Positions 16,282 through 26,478 are shown, numbered from the stretch's first letter. The stretch is DNA of 64,000 nt from Paenibacillus plantarum (GCF_013141695.1 NZ_WHNY01000075.1:62001-126000); one strand, 5' to 3'. Made by a program: numbers and translations. Notes: a model not told the origin generated them from the letters alone.

Positions 16282-17834
16282 TCTAGCAGCTTCCCTTTCT
16301 TCAATTCTTCCTGCAATGCGCGCAGCCTGCTAAACCGACTGACGAATCGGGTGAAGAATGCTTCCCAGCGTTCGGGTTGCTTCATTTTTTTATAAACCTT
16401 TTCCAATCGTTTCAGGAGCCGTACGGCCGATTTGTAGTCATGTCGGTTTTTGAGTCGAATATAGTGCTCCACCGCTTGATGATAATAAGGTAGTAGTAGC
16501 TCAGGAGACTCCTTCTCAATGGGTTGCAGCACATGAACGCGATGTGTAAAAGGGTCGTAGCCCTGTGCAATTTGCATCTCAATCCACGGCTTCCATTGGC
16601 GCTTCTCATAGTAGAGGTCTTCAATTATGCGGTACGTGGTTGGCAAAAGCTCTCCTAACGACTGCCACATGTCAGCTTCGGCTTCAGGTAGTTCAGCGAC
16701 CACCAGCTTCCAATAGGAGACGTAGACGTCAACTTCGAGATGTCTTTTTCCTTGATAGAAAGAACTCAATCTACGCAACCAATGAACCATCTCTTGCCAA
16801 TCCTGAGCGTGCTTCATGTAGTCAAGGAACGGTACGAACAGAAGCGTTGGCGCTTCCTTGAATGTTGCGTGTGAGATTAATGTATCCCAGGCCTGGTGTG
16901 AGTTCCCTTGACGAAGATACAGATACGCTCGTCCTGCACATAGCGAAAAGGACAGGTCTGCCGCTTCCATTTCTTCAAAAGCCGTTAACTCCGAAGCGAT
17001 CCGGCTTTCCTCAGCCGCAACATGATAAGCCCAGAACGTCGAAAACACCCTAAAGTGATGCAGCTTCTTCGGCGATTCGATCGCCATTTGCGCGCGAAGA
17101 TAAGCGGAAGTCTGCGTTAATCTCTGCTCATGCTGCCCAAAATTCAACGTCTTGGCCGTTTCTTTCAACCACTCATCCAGCTCATCACTCAAATGATAGA
17201 CGGTTGCAGCCGTGAAAAAGGTGACACCAGCTTGGGCGTTCTGCTCTACGATTTTGCGTAAAATGAACAATCGCTGATGGAATTCGAAATAAAACAGGTC
17301 CGTTTCAGAGAAGGCAACCGGTTTCCGCTTGAGATTTACGAATTGCCCCCTCAGCAATTCTACATAGTTCCATTGATCATAGGAGGGCTTGAGGTGAAAG
17401 GTGTAGTGCTCCATGAACTTGTGCCAACCATCAACAGTCATCCCTGGAAGTTGCTCCAAATTTGATGCGTTGGAGGATTGCGCAGCTACGCGTTTCAAGG
17501 CCATCTTGGCATTCATGATTTGGGAGGCTGGATAGCCTTGGCGATCTGCCAGCTCCATTAAGGTTGCCGCCACATGTTTGCAGGATGTCTTAACAGGGCA
17601 GGTGCAAGAGCTGGCTTTCAATTGATTCAGGTCAAGCGCAACCTGACATTTCTCGCCAAACTCCTCCACGACAGCATTAACCTTCCTCAGCTCTGTAGTG
17701 ATATTCAATGACGTTACCATTTGCTGTTTATAAAAATGAAAGCCCCGACTTAACGTAACTTCGTTGTACGTTTCGGCCACATATTCAAGCAATTTCGACC
17801 ATTGGTCATCATTCAATACGGGGTTAGAAGACAT
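16278..17834 (-). CDS. ywqB: SWIM zinc finger protein (YwqB-like)
   Basis: The product is 518 aa. A SWIM zinc-binding motif lies near residues 75-90 (SSCTCPVKTSCKH, CxC-x6-CxH), a fold linked to DNA or protein binding. The rest is helical and rich in aromatic and charged residues, possibly TPR-like, without a recognised catalytic domain. The start ATG at 17832-17834 follows AAAGGAG by about 7 bases. It is translationally coupled to the SNF2 helicase by a 4-bp overlap, so the two probably act as partners, as the B. subtilis ywqB-ywqA pair is presumed to. Confidence 0.87.
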   Translation of the reverse strand: MSSNPVLNDDQWSKLLEYVAETYNEVTLSRGFHFYKQQMVTSLNITTELRKVNAVVEEFGEKCQVALDLNQLKASSCTCPVKTSCKHVAATLMELADRQGYPASQIMNAKMALKRVAAQSSNASNLEQLPGMTVDGWHKFMEHYTFHLKPSYDQWNYVELLRGQFVNLKRKPVAFSETDLFYFEFHQRLFILRKIVEQNAQAGVTFFTAATVYHLSDELDEWLKETAKTLNFGQHEQRLTQTSAYLRAQMAIESPKKLHHFRVFSTFWAYHVAAEESRIASELTAFEEMEAADLSFSLCAGRAYLYLRQGNSHQAWDTLISHATFKEAPTLLFVPFLDYMKHAQDWQEMVHWLRRLSSFYQGKRHLEVDVYVSYWKLVVAELPEAEADMWQSLGELLPTTYRIIEDLYYEKRQWKPWIEMQIAQGYDPFTHRVHVLQPIEKESPELLLPYYHQAVEHYIRLKNRHDYKSAVRLLKRLEKVYKKMKQPERWEAFFTRFVSRFSRLRALQEELKKGKLLE

Positions 17835-18309
17835 GAGTAAACTCCTTTAGATACCAACGATAAGAACACATGATTCTATTATAAAATGTTGAGAGTAACT
17901 TGTAAAATGATAAACTAGGGATCACATTTCGATATTTGTATGGCGAGCAGGCATATGTGTGTCCGGTTTACCTGGTTGTCAAAGGCAGATGGCGGAGTTG
18001 GAAATGTGATTATAGAGAAAATAATTCTTTGGACGCTGCTTGCAGGGGGATCTGTGATTTGGTAGACAGTGTTGGCAGGTACTGATGTAGATATGGATAG
18101 ATTGAACCAAATCTAGCATGAGGAGGATTGTTTGGTGCGCTTACAATCTATAAAATGAGTTTTAGAAAAGAATAAAGCGCTTCCAAAGGTTGTTTGATTT
18201 TGGAAATGCAGCTTCTCTTTTCTAGTAACGCCACAACGGAAGGAGGCATTGAGTTCTGAACAACATGAGATGACATCAATACCACATTAACCTATCGGAG
18301 GTATAAGGA
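17835..18309. other. Divergent intergenic region upstream of the PL8 lyase
   Basis: This 475-bp spacer separates the SWIM gene from the lyase. No gene is supported. Candidate -10 sequences (TACAAT near 18142, TATAAA near 18149) precede a cre-like site at 18172-18185. AAGGAGG near 18240 is followed by no usable frame. Confidence 0.5.
18172..18185. promoter_or_regulatory. cre-like catabolite repression site upstream of the PL8 lyase
   Basis: ATAAAGCGCTTCCA matches 12 of 14 positions of the Bacillus cre consensus TGWAARCGYTWNCW. It lies about 20 bp downstream of a TATAAA box, a position where CcpA would block transcription. Confidence 0.5.
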
Positions 18310-21300
18310 ATGCGGATTGTAATAATTAAAAGAGTAGTGATGGTTAGCTTAGCCCTGCTGATTGCTTGCGGATCACTATTGGTCCCAGTTGATACGAAGA
18401 AAGCACATGCATCCGACGAGTTCGATGTATTAAGGGAAAAGTACGTGAAAATGTTGACGAGTCCGACGACGTATTCACTAACCGACACTGATAATGCGGC
18501 ACGAATCGCCCAGATCACATCTAAAGCGCAGGGGCTTTGGGATACGATGTATACATCAGCTGTAGTCAATCGGGATAAGCTTTGGAATCATTATTCGATA
18601 GGCAAAAATTACCCAGAGAACACGATGTATTCCTATCAGTTTCTCGTCGATATGGCCTTGGCATACCGTACGTACGGCTCGCCACTCATGGGAGATACTG
18701 GCTTAAAGGCTGCGATTATCGATGGCTTGGATTGGTTGCATGGCCGCGTCTATTATGCTGGCTCAACGACAACCGGATCGAACTGGTGGTACAGGGAAGT
18801 AGGCGATCCCCTAGCGTTGAATGACCTCTTAGCCCTTATGTACGATGATTTAACACAGACACAAATTGACGAGAATGTAGCAGCAGTGAATTTTTTCCAG
18901 AAAGATATCGCCATGTCCGGTGCTAATCTGATGTGGGAAGTCCAAGTGTGTACGATCTCAGCCATTCTTGCGAAAAATAATGTACCAGCCGCTGTTTCGC
19001 TCGCATCTGCTCGTGATGGCATGAGCGCGTTTCTTCCTTATGTCACGTCAGGCGATGGATTCTATATAGACGGTTCGTTTATTCAGCATACAAATATCGC
19101 TTATGCGGGTGGGTACGGTTCAAGCTTGATTAAAAGTCTTGCCGAAATCACGTATTTGCTCGACGGCTCAACTTGGGCAGTGACGGATCCTAACTTCGCG
19201 AACGTATATAAGTGGATCTACGACTCCTTTGAGCCATTGATCTACAAAGGAAATTTCATGGATACGGTTCGCGGCAGGGAAATATCCAGATACTATTCGG
19301 AGGATAACCTCGCGAGTGGTGAAGTTGTCAGCGCGCTTATCCAGCTTGCTTACACAGCTACAAGTACGGATGCCGCCGTCTACAAGAGCATAGTCAAAAG
19401 CTGGCTGCAGGTAGATCCAGCCAAACATTTTTATAAAGATGCATCCATGTGGCTGCTCACAGAAGCCAAAAGTATTTTGAATGATTCAGCCATTACACCA
19501 CGGGCTGAGCAGATTAAATACAAGCAATTCGCGAGCATGGATCGTGTCGTACAGTTGAGACCAGGTTACGGGTTCAATGTCGGTATGTACTCGGATCGCA
19601 TGATGAATTATGAGGCCCTCAACAGCGAACCTAACAACATTTGGCACGTCACTGATGGGATGACTACGCTTTATAATAACGATGTGACCCAATTCAACGA
19701 CAATTTCTGGCCGACTGTGAACAACTACCGGATGCCGGGAACGACCGTGCTTAGCGGCGTCGGCCAAAAGGCCAACCAAATAGGCATACACTCATTTGCT
19801 GGTGGAACAGACATACTTGGGCTTTACGGCGTTACAGGCATGCAGTATCAATCAACGCTTCGCGAGTCTAATGAATCTACCGTAGATTTAACATTGAAAG
19901 CCAAAAAATCGTGGTTCATGTTCGATGATGAAATCGTGGCGCTTGGTACCGATATTAACAGTACAGACGGCGTTGCTACGGAGACGATTGTCGAAAATCG
20001 GAAGATCAAAACGTCAGGCGATAATGCCCTTACCGTAAATGGCGTCGCTAAACCAACTACGCTCGGGTGGGCGGAGACGATGACGGGCACGAACTATATT
20101 CATCTAGGCGGCAACGTATCCGGTTCGGACATCGGCTACTACTTCCCAGGAGGCTCGACGGTCAAGGGACTTCGCGAAGCGAGAGTAGGTAGTTGGGATG
20201 ACATCAATGGGAATGATCCTCCGAACACCGATTACACGCGCAATTACATGGCACTTTGGTTCGATCATGGTGTAAATCCAACGAATGGCACGTATTCTTA
20301 CGTCCTGCTTCCGAATAAAACGAGCACACAAGTGGCAAGTTACGCGACATCGCCGAATATTACTATTCTGGAGAATTCCAGCGATGCGCAAGCGGTCAAG
20401 GAAACAGGACTCAAAATTACCGGTTATAACTTCTGGAAGGACGCGCGGAAGACGGTTGGCGAAGTAACGTCTGATTCTAAATCATCGGTCATGACGCGGG
20501 AAACGTCGAGCGATTACGAGGTTTCGGTATCAGACCCGACACAAGATAACACGGGTCACATCTATATCGAAGTCGCAAAGTCTGCGAAAAACCTCATTTC
20601 GAAGGATGATGCGGTAACGGTTTTGCAGTATACTCCTACGCTTAAATTCAAGGTGAACGTAAAAGACTCGGCAGGCAAAGCTTACAAGGTGAAATTCGGC
20701 TTGACGGGTACGCAGACGGCCAATCCGTCTCCAATTCCGTTGCCGGTTCCATATGAGGCAGAAACTCTGCCTGTTAATGCTAAGACGCATTCCACCGTCG
20801 TCTATAACGATACGAACGCCAGCGGTGGCAAGAAGCTTGGCTTCAACCATGCGGGTGTAAATGACTATACAGAATTCAGCTTGGATGTGACACAAGCCGG
20901 TACGTATAACGTCATCGGCCGTGTTATGAAGGCGACTAACAATAGTATCATCCAGCTATCAATCGATGGTGTGAATATCGGTACGCCGATTGATACGTTT
21001 TGGTCAACAACAGAGAAATATAAGGATTTTCAGTTCGGTTCATACAACTTCAGCTATCCAGGCAGCTACTTGTTCCGTGTTACGACAACGGGCAAGAACG
21101 CTAGCGCTACAGGATACCGACTGCAGTTGGATTACTTCACGCTGACGCAGGCACCTACCACGGTTGTTGTAGATAACGCAGGAACAGGCGTGATTAAGGT
21201 AGGCACTTGGGATTCTAATAACTCAGCAACGGATAAATATTTAACCAATTATAATTATGTTACTAGCACTAACACAGATGGAGGTACGAAAAGCGTTACC

Positions 21301-21570
21301 TTCACACCACCTCTAACAGGATCAGGCATGTATAACGTCTATATCTGGTGGCCAGCCCATTTCAATCGTGCAACGAACATTCCGGTAGATATTGTGCATG
21401 CTGGTGGAACAGCGCCAGCCTCCATCGATCAGACATCGCTTGGTGGTCAATGGAACTTTGTTGGTTCCTACTCTTTCGCGGCAGGTTCAACCGGTTATGT
21501 CAAAATTCGAACAGACGGTGTGAATGGCGTCGTCGTCGCGGATGCTGTGAAGTTTGAGCCGGTACCATAA
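18310..21570 (+). CDS. Secreted polysaccharide lyase family 8 (hyaluronate/chondroitin/xanthan lyase type)
   Basis: The product is 1086 aa with a signal peptide (about 1-36, ending near KKAHAS). The catalytic region resembles PL8 alpha/alpha-toroid lyases: SGANLMWEVQ (N206), DGSFIQH...GGY (H260 and Y269), and RGREISRY. The Asn, His and Tyr have the spacing known from pneumococcal hyaluronate lyase (His to Tyr 9 residues). The beta-sandwich middle runs to about 800. A CBM6/35-like module follows (about 812-945, YEAETLPV...DYFTL), then a golvesin/xanthan-lyase C-terminal-like module (about 952-1086). The enzyme cleaves a uronic-acid polysaccharide outside the cell; the exact polymer is not determined. 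A terminator follows at 21583-21608. Confidence 0.9.
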   Translation: MRIVIIKRVVMVSLALLIACGSLLVPVDTKKAHASDEFDVLREKYVKMLTSPTTYSLTDTDNAARIAQITSKAQGLWDTMYTSAVVNRDKLWNHYSIGKNYPENTMYSYQFLVDMALAYRTYGSPLMGDTGLKAAIIDGLDWLHGRVYYAGSTTTGSNWWYREVGDPLALNDLLALMYDDLTQTQIDENVAAVNFFQKDIAMSGANLMWEVQVCTISAILAKNNVPAAVSLASARDGMSAFLPYVTSGDGFYIDGSFIQHTNIAYAGGYGSSLIKSLAEITYLLDGSTWAVTDPNFANVYKWIYDSFEPLIYKGNFMDTVRGREISRYYSEDNLASGEVVSALIQLAYTATSTDAAVYKSIVKSWLQVDPAKHFYKDASMWLLTEAKSILNDSAITPRAEQIKYKQFASMDRVVQLRPGYGFNVGMYSDRMMNYEALNSEPNNIWHVTDGMTTLYNNDVTQFNDNFWPTVNNYRMPGTTVLSGVGQKANQIGIHSFAGGTDILGLYGVTGMQYQSTLRESNESTVDLTLKAKKSWFMFDDEIVALGTDINSTDGVATETIVENRKIKTSGDNALTVNGVAKPTTLGWAETMTGTNYIHLGGNVSGSDIGYYFPGGSTVKGLREARVGSWDDINGNDPPNTDYTRNYMALWFDHGVNPTNGTYSYVLLPNKTSTQVASYATSPNITILENSSDAQAVKETGLKITGYNFWKDARKTVGEVTSDSKSSVMTRETSSDYEVSVSDPTQDNTGHIYIEVAKSAKNLISKDDAVTVLQYTPTLKFKVNVKDSAGKAYKVKFGLTGTQTANPSPIPLPVPYEAETLPVNAKTHSTVVYNDTNASGGKKLGFNHAGVNDYTEFSLDVTQAGTYNVIGRVMKATNNSIIQLSIDGVNIGTPIDTFWSTTEKYKDFQFGSYNFSYPGSYLFRVTTTGKNASATGYRLQLDYFTLTQAPTTVVVDNAGTGVIKVGTWDSNNSATDKYLTNYNYVTSTNTDGGTKSVTFTPPLTGSGMYNVYIWWPAHFNRATNIPVDIVHAGGTAPASIDQTSLGGQWNFVGSYSFAAGSTGYVKIRTDGVNGVVVADAVKFEPVP

Positions 21571-21582
21571 GAGGAGCTATGT

Positions 21583-21608
21583 AAAAGGAAGCCTTAGGGC
21601 TTCCTTTT
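21583..21608 (+). terminator. Terminator of the PL8 lyase gene
   Basis: The arms AAAAGGAAGCC and GGCTTCCTTTT with a 3-4 base loop lie 13 bp after the stop codon. Confidence 0.88.
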
Positions 21609-21695
21609 GCTACCCCGCCTATTTCCTATAAAATTACCAGGTCCTACCTGCGAATTGCATGGGTCACGAGGAAGAGTTCCATAATCTCATAATGG

Positions 21696-21725
21696 CAAAA
21701 AGGAACCTAGCAGAAGCAGGTTCCT
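21696..21725 (-). terminator. Terminator of the LacI-family gene
   Basis: The arms AGGAACCT/AGGTTCCT (21701-21708 and 21718-21725) are followed on the minus strand by TTTTT. It lies 43 bp after the minus-strand stop. Confidence 0.75.
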
Positions 21726-21767
21726 ATTCGCAGCTAAGTAGATTATTTTTCATAGTTGATGCGCAGT

Positions 21768-22766
21768 TCAAGTGCGCGGCAAGCACGACTCTCGCTCCAC
21801 TAACTTTGTTGCAACAAGAAGTTGGGCTGGCAGCGCCATTGTACGTTCGATTCGATCGATTGCCAACTGGAGCGCCAACTTGCCAAGTGATTTCATATCT
21901 TGCTTGATGACGGTAAGTGATGGTGTTTCGAACGGTGCAGAGGAGAAATCGTCGAATACCATGACCGACAGATCGTGAGGTACCCTTATATTGGCAGCGC
22001 GTGCTTGTCTCAAGATGTTTAGCCCAACAATCGGCGAAACAGCGAAAACCGCGCTTCCAGATAAATCTTCGATACTTCCGCTTTCATGCAATTCGGATAG
22101 GGAAGAAGATGTATGAATGTGTAACTTGTGCGCTTCTCGAAATGACACCGACAGGAACCCGTGGGCGCGTTCCTCCTCCCATGGTGTGGGAGCATCGGGT
22201 AATAGGACCGTTACCTTCTCATGTCCAAGCCCTTGGAGATGTTCGGCTGCCAAGCGGCCGCCACCCCAATTGTCAGTTGCTACAACCAGCATATCCTGAG
22301 GATTAACGTCGGTAACTTTACGCTTACCAATAAAAACGATTGGAAGATTAAGCTTGGTAAGATCGGCAAAGCCATCCAACTGTGGAACAGTGGAGATAAC
22401 AATAAGACCATCCACATTGGCGAGAAGTACTTTTTTCGCAACATCTGCGTAGTCTTGATCAGAGAATCCGAACAGAACAACATTGTAGTCGAAACGCATA
22501 GCATTGACGCTAATTCCCATAACCGTATCACTGAATAAATTCTCTACACTTTCCTCCAGTGGGTTAAAAAAAACAACACCTATCAGTCGGCTTCGAGATT
22601 TGCTAAGACCTACAGCCATTCGATTCGGTACGTATCCCAGCTGCTCCGCAATTTGAAGAACGAGCTGTTTGGTCTTGACGGCTACTCTTGGATCGTCCGA
22701 GAGTGCTAAAGAAACGGTTGATTTTGACACTTTAGCAAGCTTAGCAATATCTGTAATCGTCGGCAT
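21768..22766 (-). CDS. LacI-family transcriptional regulator
   Basis: The product is 332 aa. The N-terminal LacI helix-turn-helix and hinge are plain (PTITDIAKLAKVSKSTVSLALSDDPRVAVKTK, then NRMAVGLSKSRSRLIGVV). A periplasmic-binding-protein-like sensor domain follows (about 60-330). The start follows AGGAGAG on the minus strand. It is divergent from the FAD oxidoreductase-glycerate kinase-dehydrogenase operon with 149 bp between. That gap holds a TTGACA box and the CG-centred palindrome TTTAAACCGGTTGAA, a probable operator. The inducer may be a sugar acid or a breakdown product of the polysaccharide cleaved by the neighbouring lyase. Confidence 0.92.
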   Translation of the reverse strand: MPTITDIAKLAKVSKSTVSLALSDDPRVAVKTKQLVLQIAEQLGYVPNRMAVGLSKSRSRLIGVVFFNPLEESVENLFSDTVMGISVNAMRFDYNVVLFGFSDQDYADVAKKVLLANVDGLIVISTVPQLDGFADLTKLNLPIVFIGKRKVTDVNPQDMLVVATDNWGGGRLAAEHLQGLGHEKVTVLLPDAPTPWEEERAHGFLSVSFREAHKLHIHTSSSLSELHESGSIEDLSGSAVFAVSPIVGLNILRQARAANIRVPHDLSVMVFDDFSSAPFETPSLTVIKQDMKSLGKLALQLAIDRIERTMALPAQLLVATKLVERESCLPRT

Positions 22767-22843
22767 GCAACTCTCCTGTATACATCTTTTTAAAAAGCTT
22801 AAACCAATTGCTTAAAAAATACAATTTATTAATACGCTAAGCA

Positions 22844-22891
22844 TTGACAACGTATTGTTAATTATATTAAATTTAATTTAAACCGGTTGAA
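22844..22891 (+). promoter_or_regulatory. Promoter and LacI-type operator of the FAD/glycerate operon
   Basis: A -35 TTGACA (22844-22849) is followed by an AT-rich -10 region (TATTAA or ATTAAA, spacers of 15-16 bp). The inverted repeat TTTAAACCGGTTGAA (22877-22891), with a central CG as in LacI/GalR operators, lies near the expected transcription start. Confidence 0.55.
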
Positions 22892-22915
22892 TTTTTGTTT
22901 AAATAGGAGGTCTAT

Positions 22916-24304
22916 ATGACAACGTACACATTTCAAAGGAGCATTCCTGTATTAGAAGATTGTTATGATCTCATTGTTGCCGGAGGCGGTCCTGCTGGAG
23001 CGGCAGCTGCCATCTGCGCAGCCAGGCTTGGGGCAAAAGTACTGCTGGTGGAAGGCACGGGATGTCTGGGAGGGATGGGGACATCAGGTCTAGTGACAGC
23101 ATTCGACCCCATGGCGAACGGTGAGCGGAGGCTTGTCGGTGGCTTGATGAACGAAATCGTCGAGACGTTGTATGCGCGTCAGTTACTGCGTCCAGACATC
23201 GACCCTGATGCTTGGCGCAAGTCGTATCATAAATGGACAGCTTTCCAGGTTGAGGGTTACAAGCTTGTTCTCGATGAATTATGTGTAGATGCAGGTGTCG
23301 AGCTGTGCTTCTTCACTAAAGTCGTCGATGCAGATGCAGACGTTATTAAAGGAACCGTGAACGGTGTTGTTCTGCATAACATCGAAGGATTTACCTATGT
23401 GAAGGCAAAAACATTCGTCGATGCAACAGGCGATGCTATTCTCTCTCATCTGTGCGGCGTGGAGTGCCGGGAGGCGGGGCGTGATACGCCCGGAATTATG
23501 CCTGCGACACTGGCATCGCTTTTTACCGGGATTAATTGGGATCAGACAAAGGGCCGCTCCTATGAAATCCAGCAGGAAATGCTGGAAAAAGCGCTTGCCG
23601 ACGGTCATTTCTCACAACCAGATCGGCACTTGCCGGGTATGGCCAAAGTTAATCATACGGTTGGTTATTTAAATGGTGGTCATTTATTCAATTTAAACGC
23701 CCTTCGCTGCAAAGATTTAACTGAAGGTATCATCTTCGGTCGGAAGTTGGCGAGGGAGTACATGGATTTTTACCGAAAATATGTACCTGGATTTGAAAAC
23801 ATCGAGCACGTAACGACTGCATCTCTGCTTGGAATACGCGAATCACGCCGAATTGTTGGCGAATACGAATTGAATGTGCATGACTATTTTGCCCGAAGAC
23901 AATTCCCGGATCAGATCGGTATGTTCAACAAATCCATAGATATTCATCCTTATAACAACTCAGAAGAGGAATATAATCGATACTATGAAGAGTTTGAAAA
24001 AATGGGGCGTCTAGGCGTCGGGGAGTGCTTCGGAATTCCATATGGCATCCTTGTGCCAAAGGGTTGGCGCAACTTATGGGTAGCAGGCCGCTGCGTTTCC
24101 AGCGATGTGCAAGTGCATGGTTCGATACGGGTGCAACCTGCTGCCTCAATGATGGGGCAAGCGGCAGGAACGGCTGCGGTACAAGCAATTAAAACAGGTC
24201 AAGCCGCTTGCGAGCTAAATACAGAGACACTAATCTGTACGCTGAGAGATAATGACGCCTATTTGCCGCAGGAAGAATTAAGTTATGACATGACGAGGGT
24301 GTAA
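22916..24304 (+). CDS. FAD-dependent oxidoreductase
   Basis: The product is 462 aa. An N-terminal Rossmann FAD-binding motif (DLIVAGGGPAGAAAA, residues 18-32, then VLLVEGTGCLGGMGT) matches the FAD-dependent oxidoreductase family PF12831, and a second FAD contact (NLWVAGRCVSSD) lies near residue 385. No signal peptide is seen. The ribosome site AGGAGG lies 7 bases upstream. It is the first gene of an operon with glycerate kinase (3 bp gap) and a 2-hydroxyacid dehydrogenase, divergent from a LacI regulator. A role oxidising a sugar acid or polyol towards glycerate/hydroxypyruvate fits the context, but the substrate is unknown. Confidence 0.85.
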   Translation: MTTYTFQRSIPVLEDCYDLIVAGGGPAGAAAAICAARLGAKVLLVEGTGCLGGMGTSGLVTAFDPMANGERRLVGGLMNEIVETLYARQLLRPDIDPDAWRKSYHKWTAFQVEGYKLVLDELCVDAGVELCFFTKVVDADADVIKGTVNGVVLHNIEGFTYVKAKTFVDATGDAILSHLCGVECREAGRDTPGIMPATLASLFTGINWDQTKGRSYEIQQEMLEKALADGHFSQPDRHLPGMAKVNHTVGYLNGGHLFNLNALRCKDLTEGIIFGRKLAREYMDFYRKYVPGFENIEHVTTASLLGIRESRRIVGEYELNVHDYFARRQFPDQIGMFNKSIDIHPYNNSEEEYNRYYEEFEKMGRLGVGECFGIPYGILVPKGWRNLWVAGRCVSSDVQVHGSIRVQPAASMMGQAAGTAAVQAIKTGQAACELNTETLICTLRDNDAYLPQEELSYDMTRV

Positions 24305-24307
24305 TCC

Positions 24308-25519
24308 ATGAACATTGTGATTGCACCGGACTCCTTTAAGGGAAGTCTGACTTCGTTCGAGGTATGCCGTATTATGCAGCAGTCAATCGAAGGAGAAATG
24401 GAAGGTGTTACCATTGTAAACGTACCGATGGCGGACGGTGGCGAAGGAACGGTAGACGCCATTGTTGCCGCTGCCGGTGGGCGACTGATTCAAGTAAATG
24501 TATCTGGTCCGCTAGGCAATAGAATAGAAGCGATGATAGGAGTTGTCCCACAAGGAGACGAGGTTGTGGCTGTTCTAGAAACGGCTGCTATGTGCGGGTT
24601 GACCTTGATCCCTGTCACAGATCGCAACCCGCTCCTGACGACAACCCGCGGCTTGGGGGAAGCTGTGCTGGCGGCGTTAGATCTGGGCTACCGCCGCTTC
24701 GTCATCGGCCTTGGCGGCAGTGCGACGAACGACGGCGGGATGGGGATGCTAACTGCTTTAGGGGGAGCATTTTATGATTCTGATGGGCAGCGGCTGGAGG
24801 GTTTCGGGCGTGACTTGCCGCGAGTTGTCTCGGTTGATTTTACTGGGCTTGACGCCAGATTGGCAGACTGCGATATCACGATCGCAAGTGATGTTACCAA
24901 TCCCTTGCTAGGGCCGCATGGCGCTTCGCACGTATTCGGACCGCAGAAGGGAGCCACGCCTGAGCAGGTGTCGCAGCTCGACAGCAGCCTGCGAAGCTAT
25001 GCACAGATCGTAGAAGCCTCACTGCGGTACAGAGGAAGCGGAGAGCAAGATGCACCTTCGGCTTCAAACGCCCCTGGAGCAGGCGCAGCAGGCGGTCTCG
25101 GTTTCGCGCTGATTATGCTCGGCGGCAGACTGTGCTCCGGCGCGAGGGTGATCGGGCAGCTCGCCGGACTCCCGGCCAAGATTGCAGCAGCCGACTGGGT
25201 GCTGACGGGCGAGGGGCAAAGTGATGGACAGACACTACTGGGCAAGCTGCCTATGTATGTGTCGCAGCAAGCTGCGGCGGCAGGGAAGCCGGTTGTGCTT
25301 ATTTCGGGCAGCCTGGGGCCGGGGAGCGAGGCTCTCCACGAGCATTTTACGGGCTGTTTTGCGACGCTGCAAGCACCGGCAAGTCTGGAAGTATGCATAC
25401 GCGATGCGACGCGGAATTTAAGCTGCGTCACACGGAGTGTCATGAGGCTCATCCGTCGCACCAAACCTATTCCCTCCGTTACAACCAATGACCTTTACAA
25501 AGGAGGCCAATTTCTATGA
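24308..25519 (+). CDS. Glycerate kinase (GlxK/GarK type)
   Basis: The product is 403 aa, slightly longer than the usual 380 or so because of a C-terminal tail (ending KGGQFL) that overlaps the next gene. Family signatures include MNIVIAPDSFKGSLTS at the N-terminus, VPMADGGEGTVDA near 37, GLGGSATNDGGMGM near 136, and ASDVTNPLLG near 198. It phosphorylates D-glycerate with ATP (to the 2- or 3-phosphate), feeding lower glycolysis. It is encoded between an FAD oxidoreductase and a 2-hydroxyacid dehydrogenase that could supply glycerate from hydroxypyruvate. The last 4 bp overlap the next start (ATGA). Confidence 0.92.
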   Translation: MNIVIAPDSFKGSLTSFEVCRIMQQSIEGEMEGVTIVNVPMADGGEGTVDAIVAAAGGRLIQVNVSGPLGNRIEAMIGVVPQGDEVVAVLETAAMCGLTLIPVTDRNPLLTTTRGLGEAVLAALDLGYRRFVIGLGGSATNDGGMGMLTALGGAFYDSDGQRLEGFGRDLPRVVSVDFTGLDARLADCDITIASDVTNPLLGPHGASHVFGPQKGATPEQVSQLDSSLRSYAQIVEASLRYRGSGEQDAPSASNAPGAGAAGGLGFALIMLGGRLCSGARVIGQLAGLPAKIAAADWVLTGEGQSDGQTLLGKLPMYVSQQAAAAGKPVVLISGSLGPGSEALHEHFTGCFATLQAPASLEVCIRDATRNLSCVTRSVMRLIRRTKPIPSVTTNDLYKGGQFL

Positions 25520-26478
25520 AGCGCATCATTGTCTTAGATGGTTACACCCTGAATCCCGGCGATCTCTCCTGGGCAGCATTACATCAATTAGGGAATGTTA
25601 CGGTATACGACCGCACGGCTCCTGAAGACATTGTAGAACGCATAGAGGAAGCCGACATCGTGCTTACGAACAAAACACTGATCAGCGCGGATACAATCCG
25701 CAAGCTGGATAATCTGGCTTATATCGGCGTGCTCGCAACTGGCTACAACATCGTCGACACAACGGCTGCCCGCGAGCGGGGCATTCATGTGACCAATGTG
25801 CCAACATATGGCACCCCCTCGGTGGCACAATACGTTTTCGCACTTCTGCTGGAGATGTGCCACCGAGTTCAGGTGCACAGCGATGCAGTCCACTCCGGGG
25901 ATTGGGTGTCCAGTCCTGACTTTTGCTTCGTTCGGCATCCGCTCATGGAACTGTCGGGTAAAACGCTAGGTCTCATTGGCGTCGGACGTATCGGTCAGCA
26001 GACAGCCCGAATTGCGATGGCGTTCGGCATGAACGTCATCGCTGTGGGCAGTGGTAAAAAGCAACCAGATCCTATGGATGGCGTCCAATGGGTGGATATG
26101 TCCACGTTGTTTACAGAAGCGGACGTCATTAGCTTGCACTGTCCACTGACACCTCAGACCGACGGACTCATCCGGAGAGAGTGGCTGCAGTATATGAAGC
26201 GGACGGCGCTGCTCATCAACACGTCGCGTGGCGGCCTCATTCAGGAAGCAGATTTGGCCGATGCGCTCAATGAAGGTCTCATTGCGGGCGCCGCACTGGA
26301 TGTATTGGCCGTTGAGCCGCCGAAATCTGACAATCCGCTGTTGCAGGCTAGAAATTGTATCATTACCCCGCACATCGCGTGGGCCACCAGAGAAGCGCGA
26401 GCAAGGCTCATAGAAACGGCTGTGGACAATGTACGTAGCTTTTTAAACGGAAATGTCAGAAATGACGTCAGTAAGTAA
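25516..26478 (+). CDS. D-2-hydroxyacid dehydrogenase (hydroxypyruvate/glycerate reductase type)
   Basis: The product is 320 aa. NAD-binding motif GLIGVGRIGQQTARIA lies near residue 152. Catalytic Arg (NTSRGGLIQ), Glu (DVLAVEPP) and His (ITPHIAWA) match the D-isomer-specific 2-hydroxyacid dehydrogenases. The best guess is reduction of hydroxypyruvate to D-glycerate, which the upstream kinase would phosphorylate. The start overlaps the kinase stop by 4 bp and follows GGAGG by about 8 bases. No terminator is evident downstream. A role on another 2-oxoacid cannot be excluded. Confidence 0.9.
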   Translation: MKRIIVLDGYTLNPGDLSWAALHQLGNVTVYDRTAPEDIVERIEEADIVLTNKTLISADTIRKLDNLAYIGVLATGYNIVDTTAARERGIHVTNVPTYGTPSVAQYVFALLLEMCHRVQVHSDAVHSGDWVSSPDFCFVRHPLMELSGKTLGLIGVGRIGQQTARIAMAFGMNVIAVGSGKKQPDPMDGVQWVDMSTLFTEADVISLHCPLTPQTDGLIRREWLQYMKRTALLINTSRGGLIQEADLADALNEGLIAGAALDVLAVEPPKSDNPLLQARNCIITPHIAWATREARARLIETAVDNVRSFLNGNVRNDVSK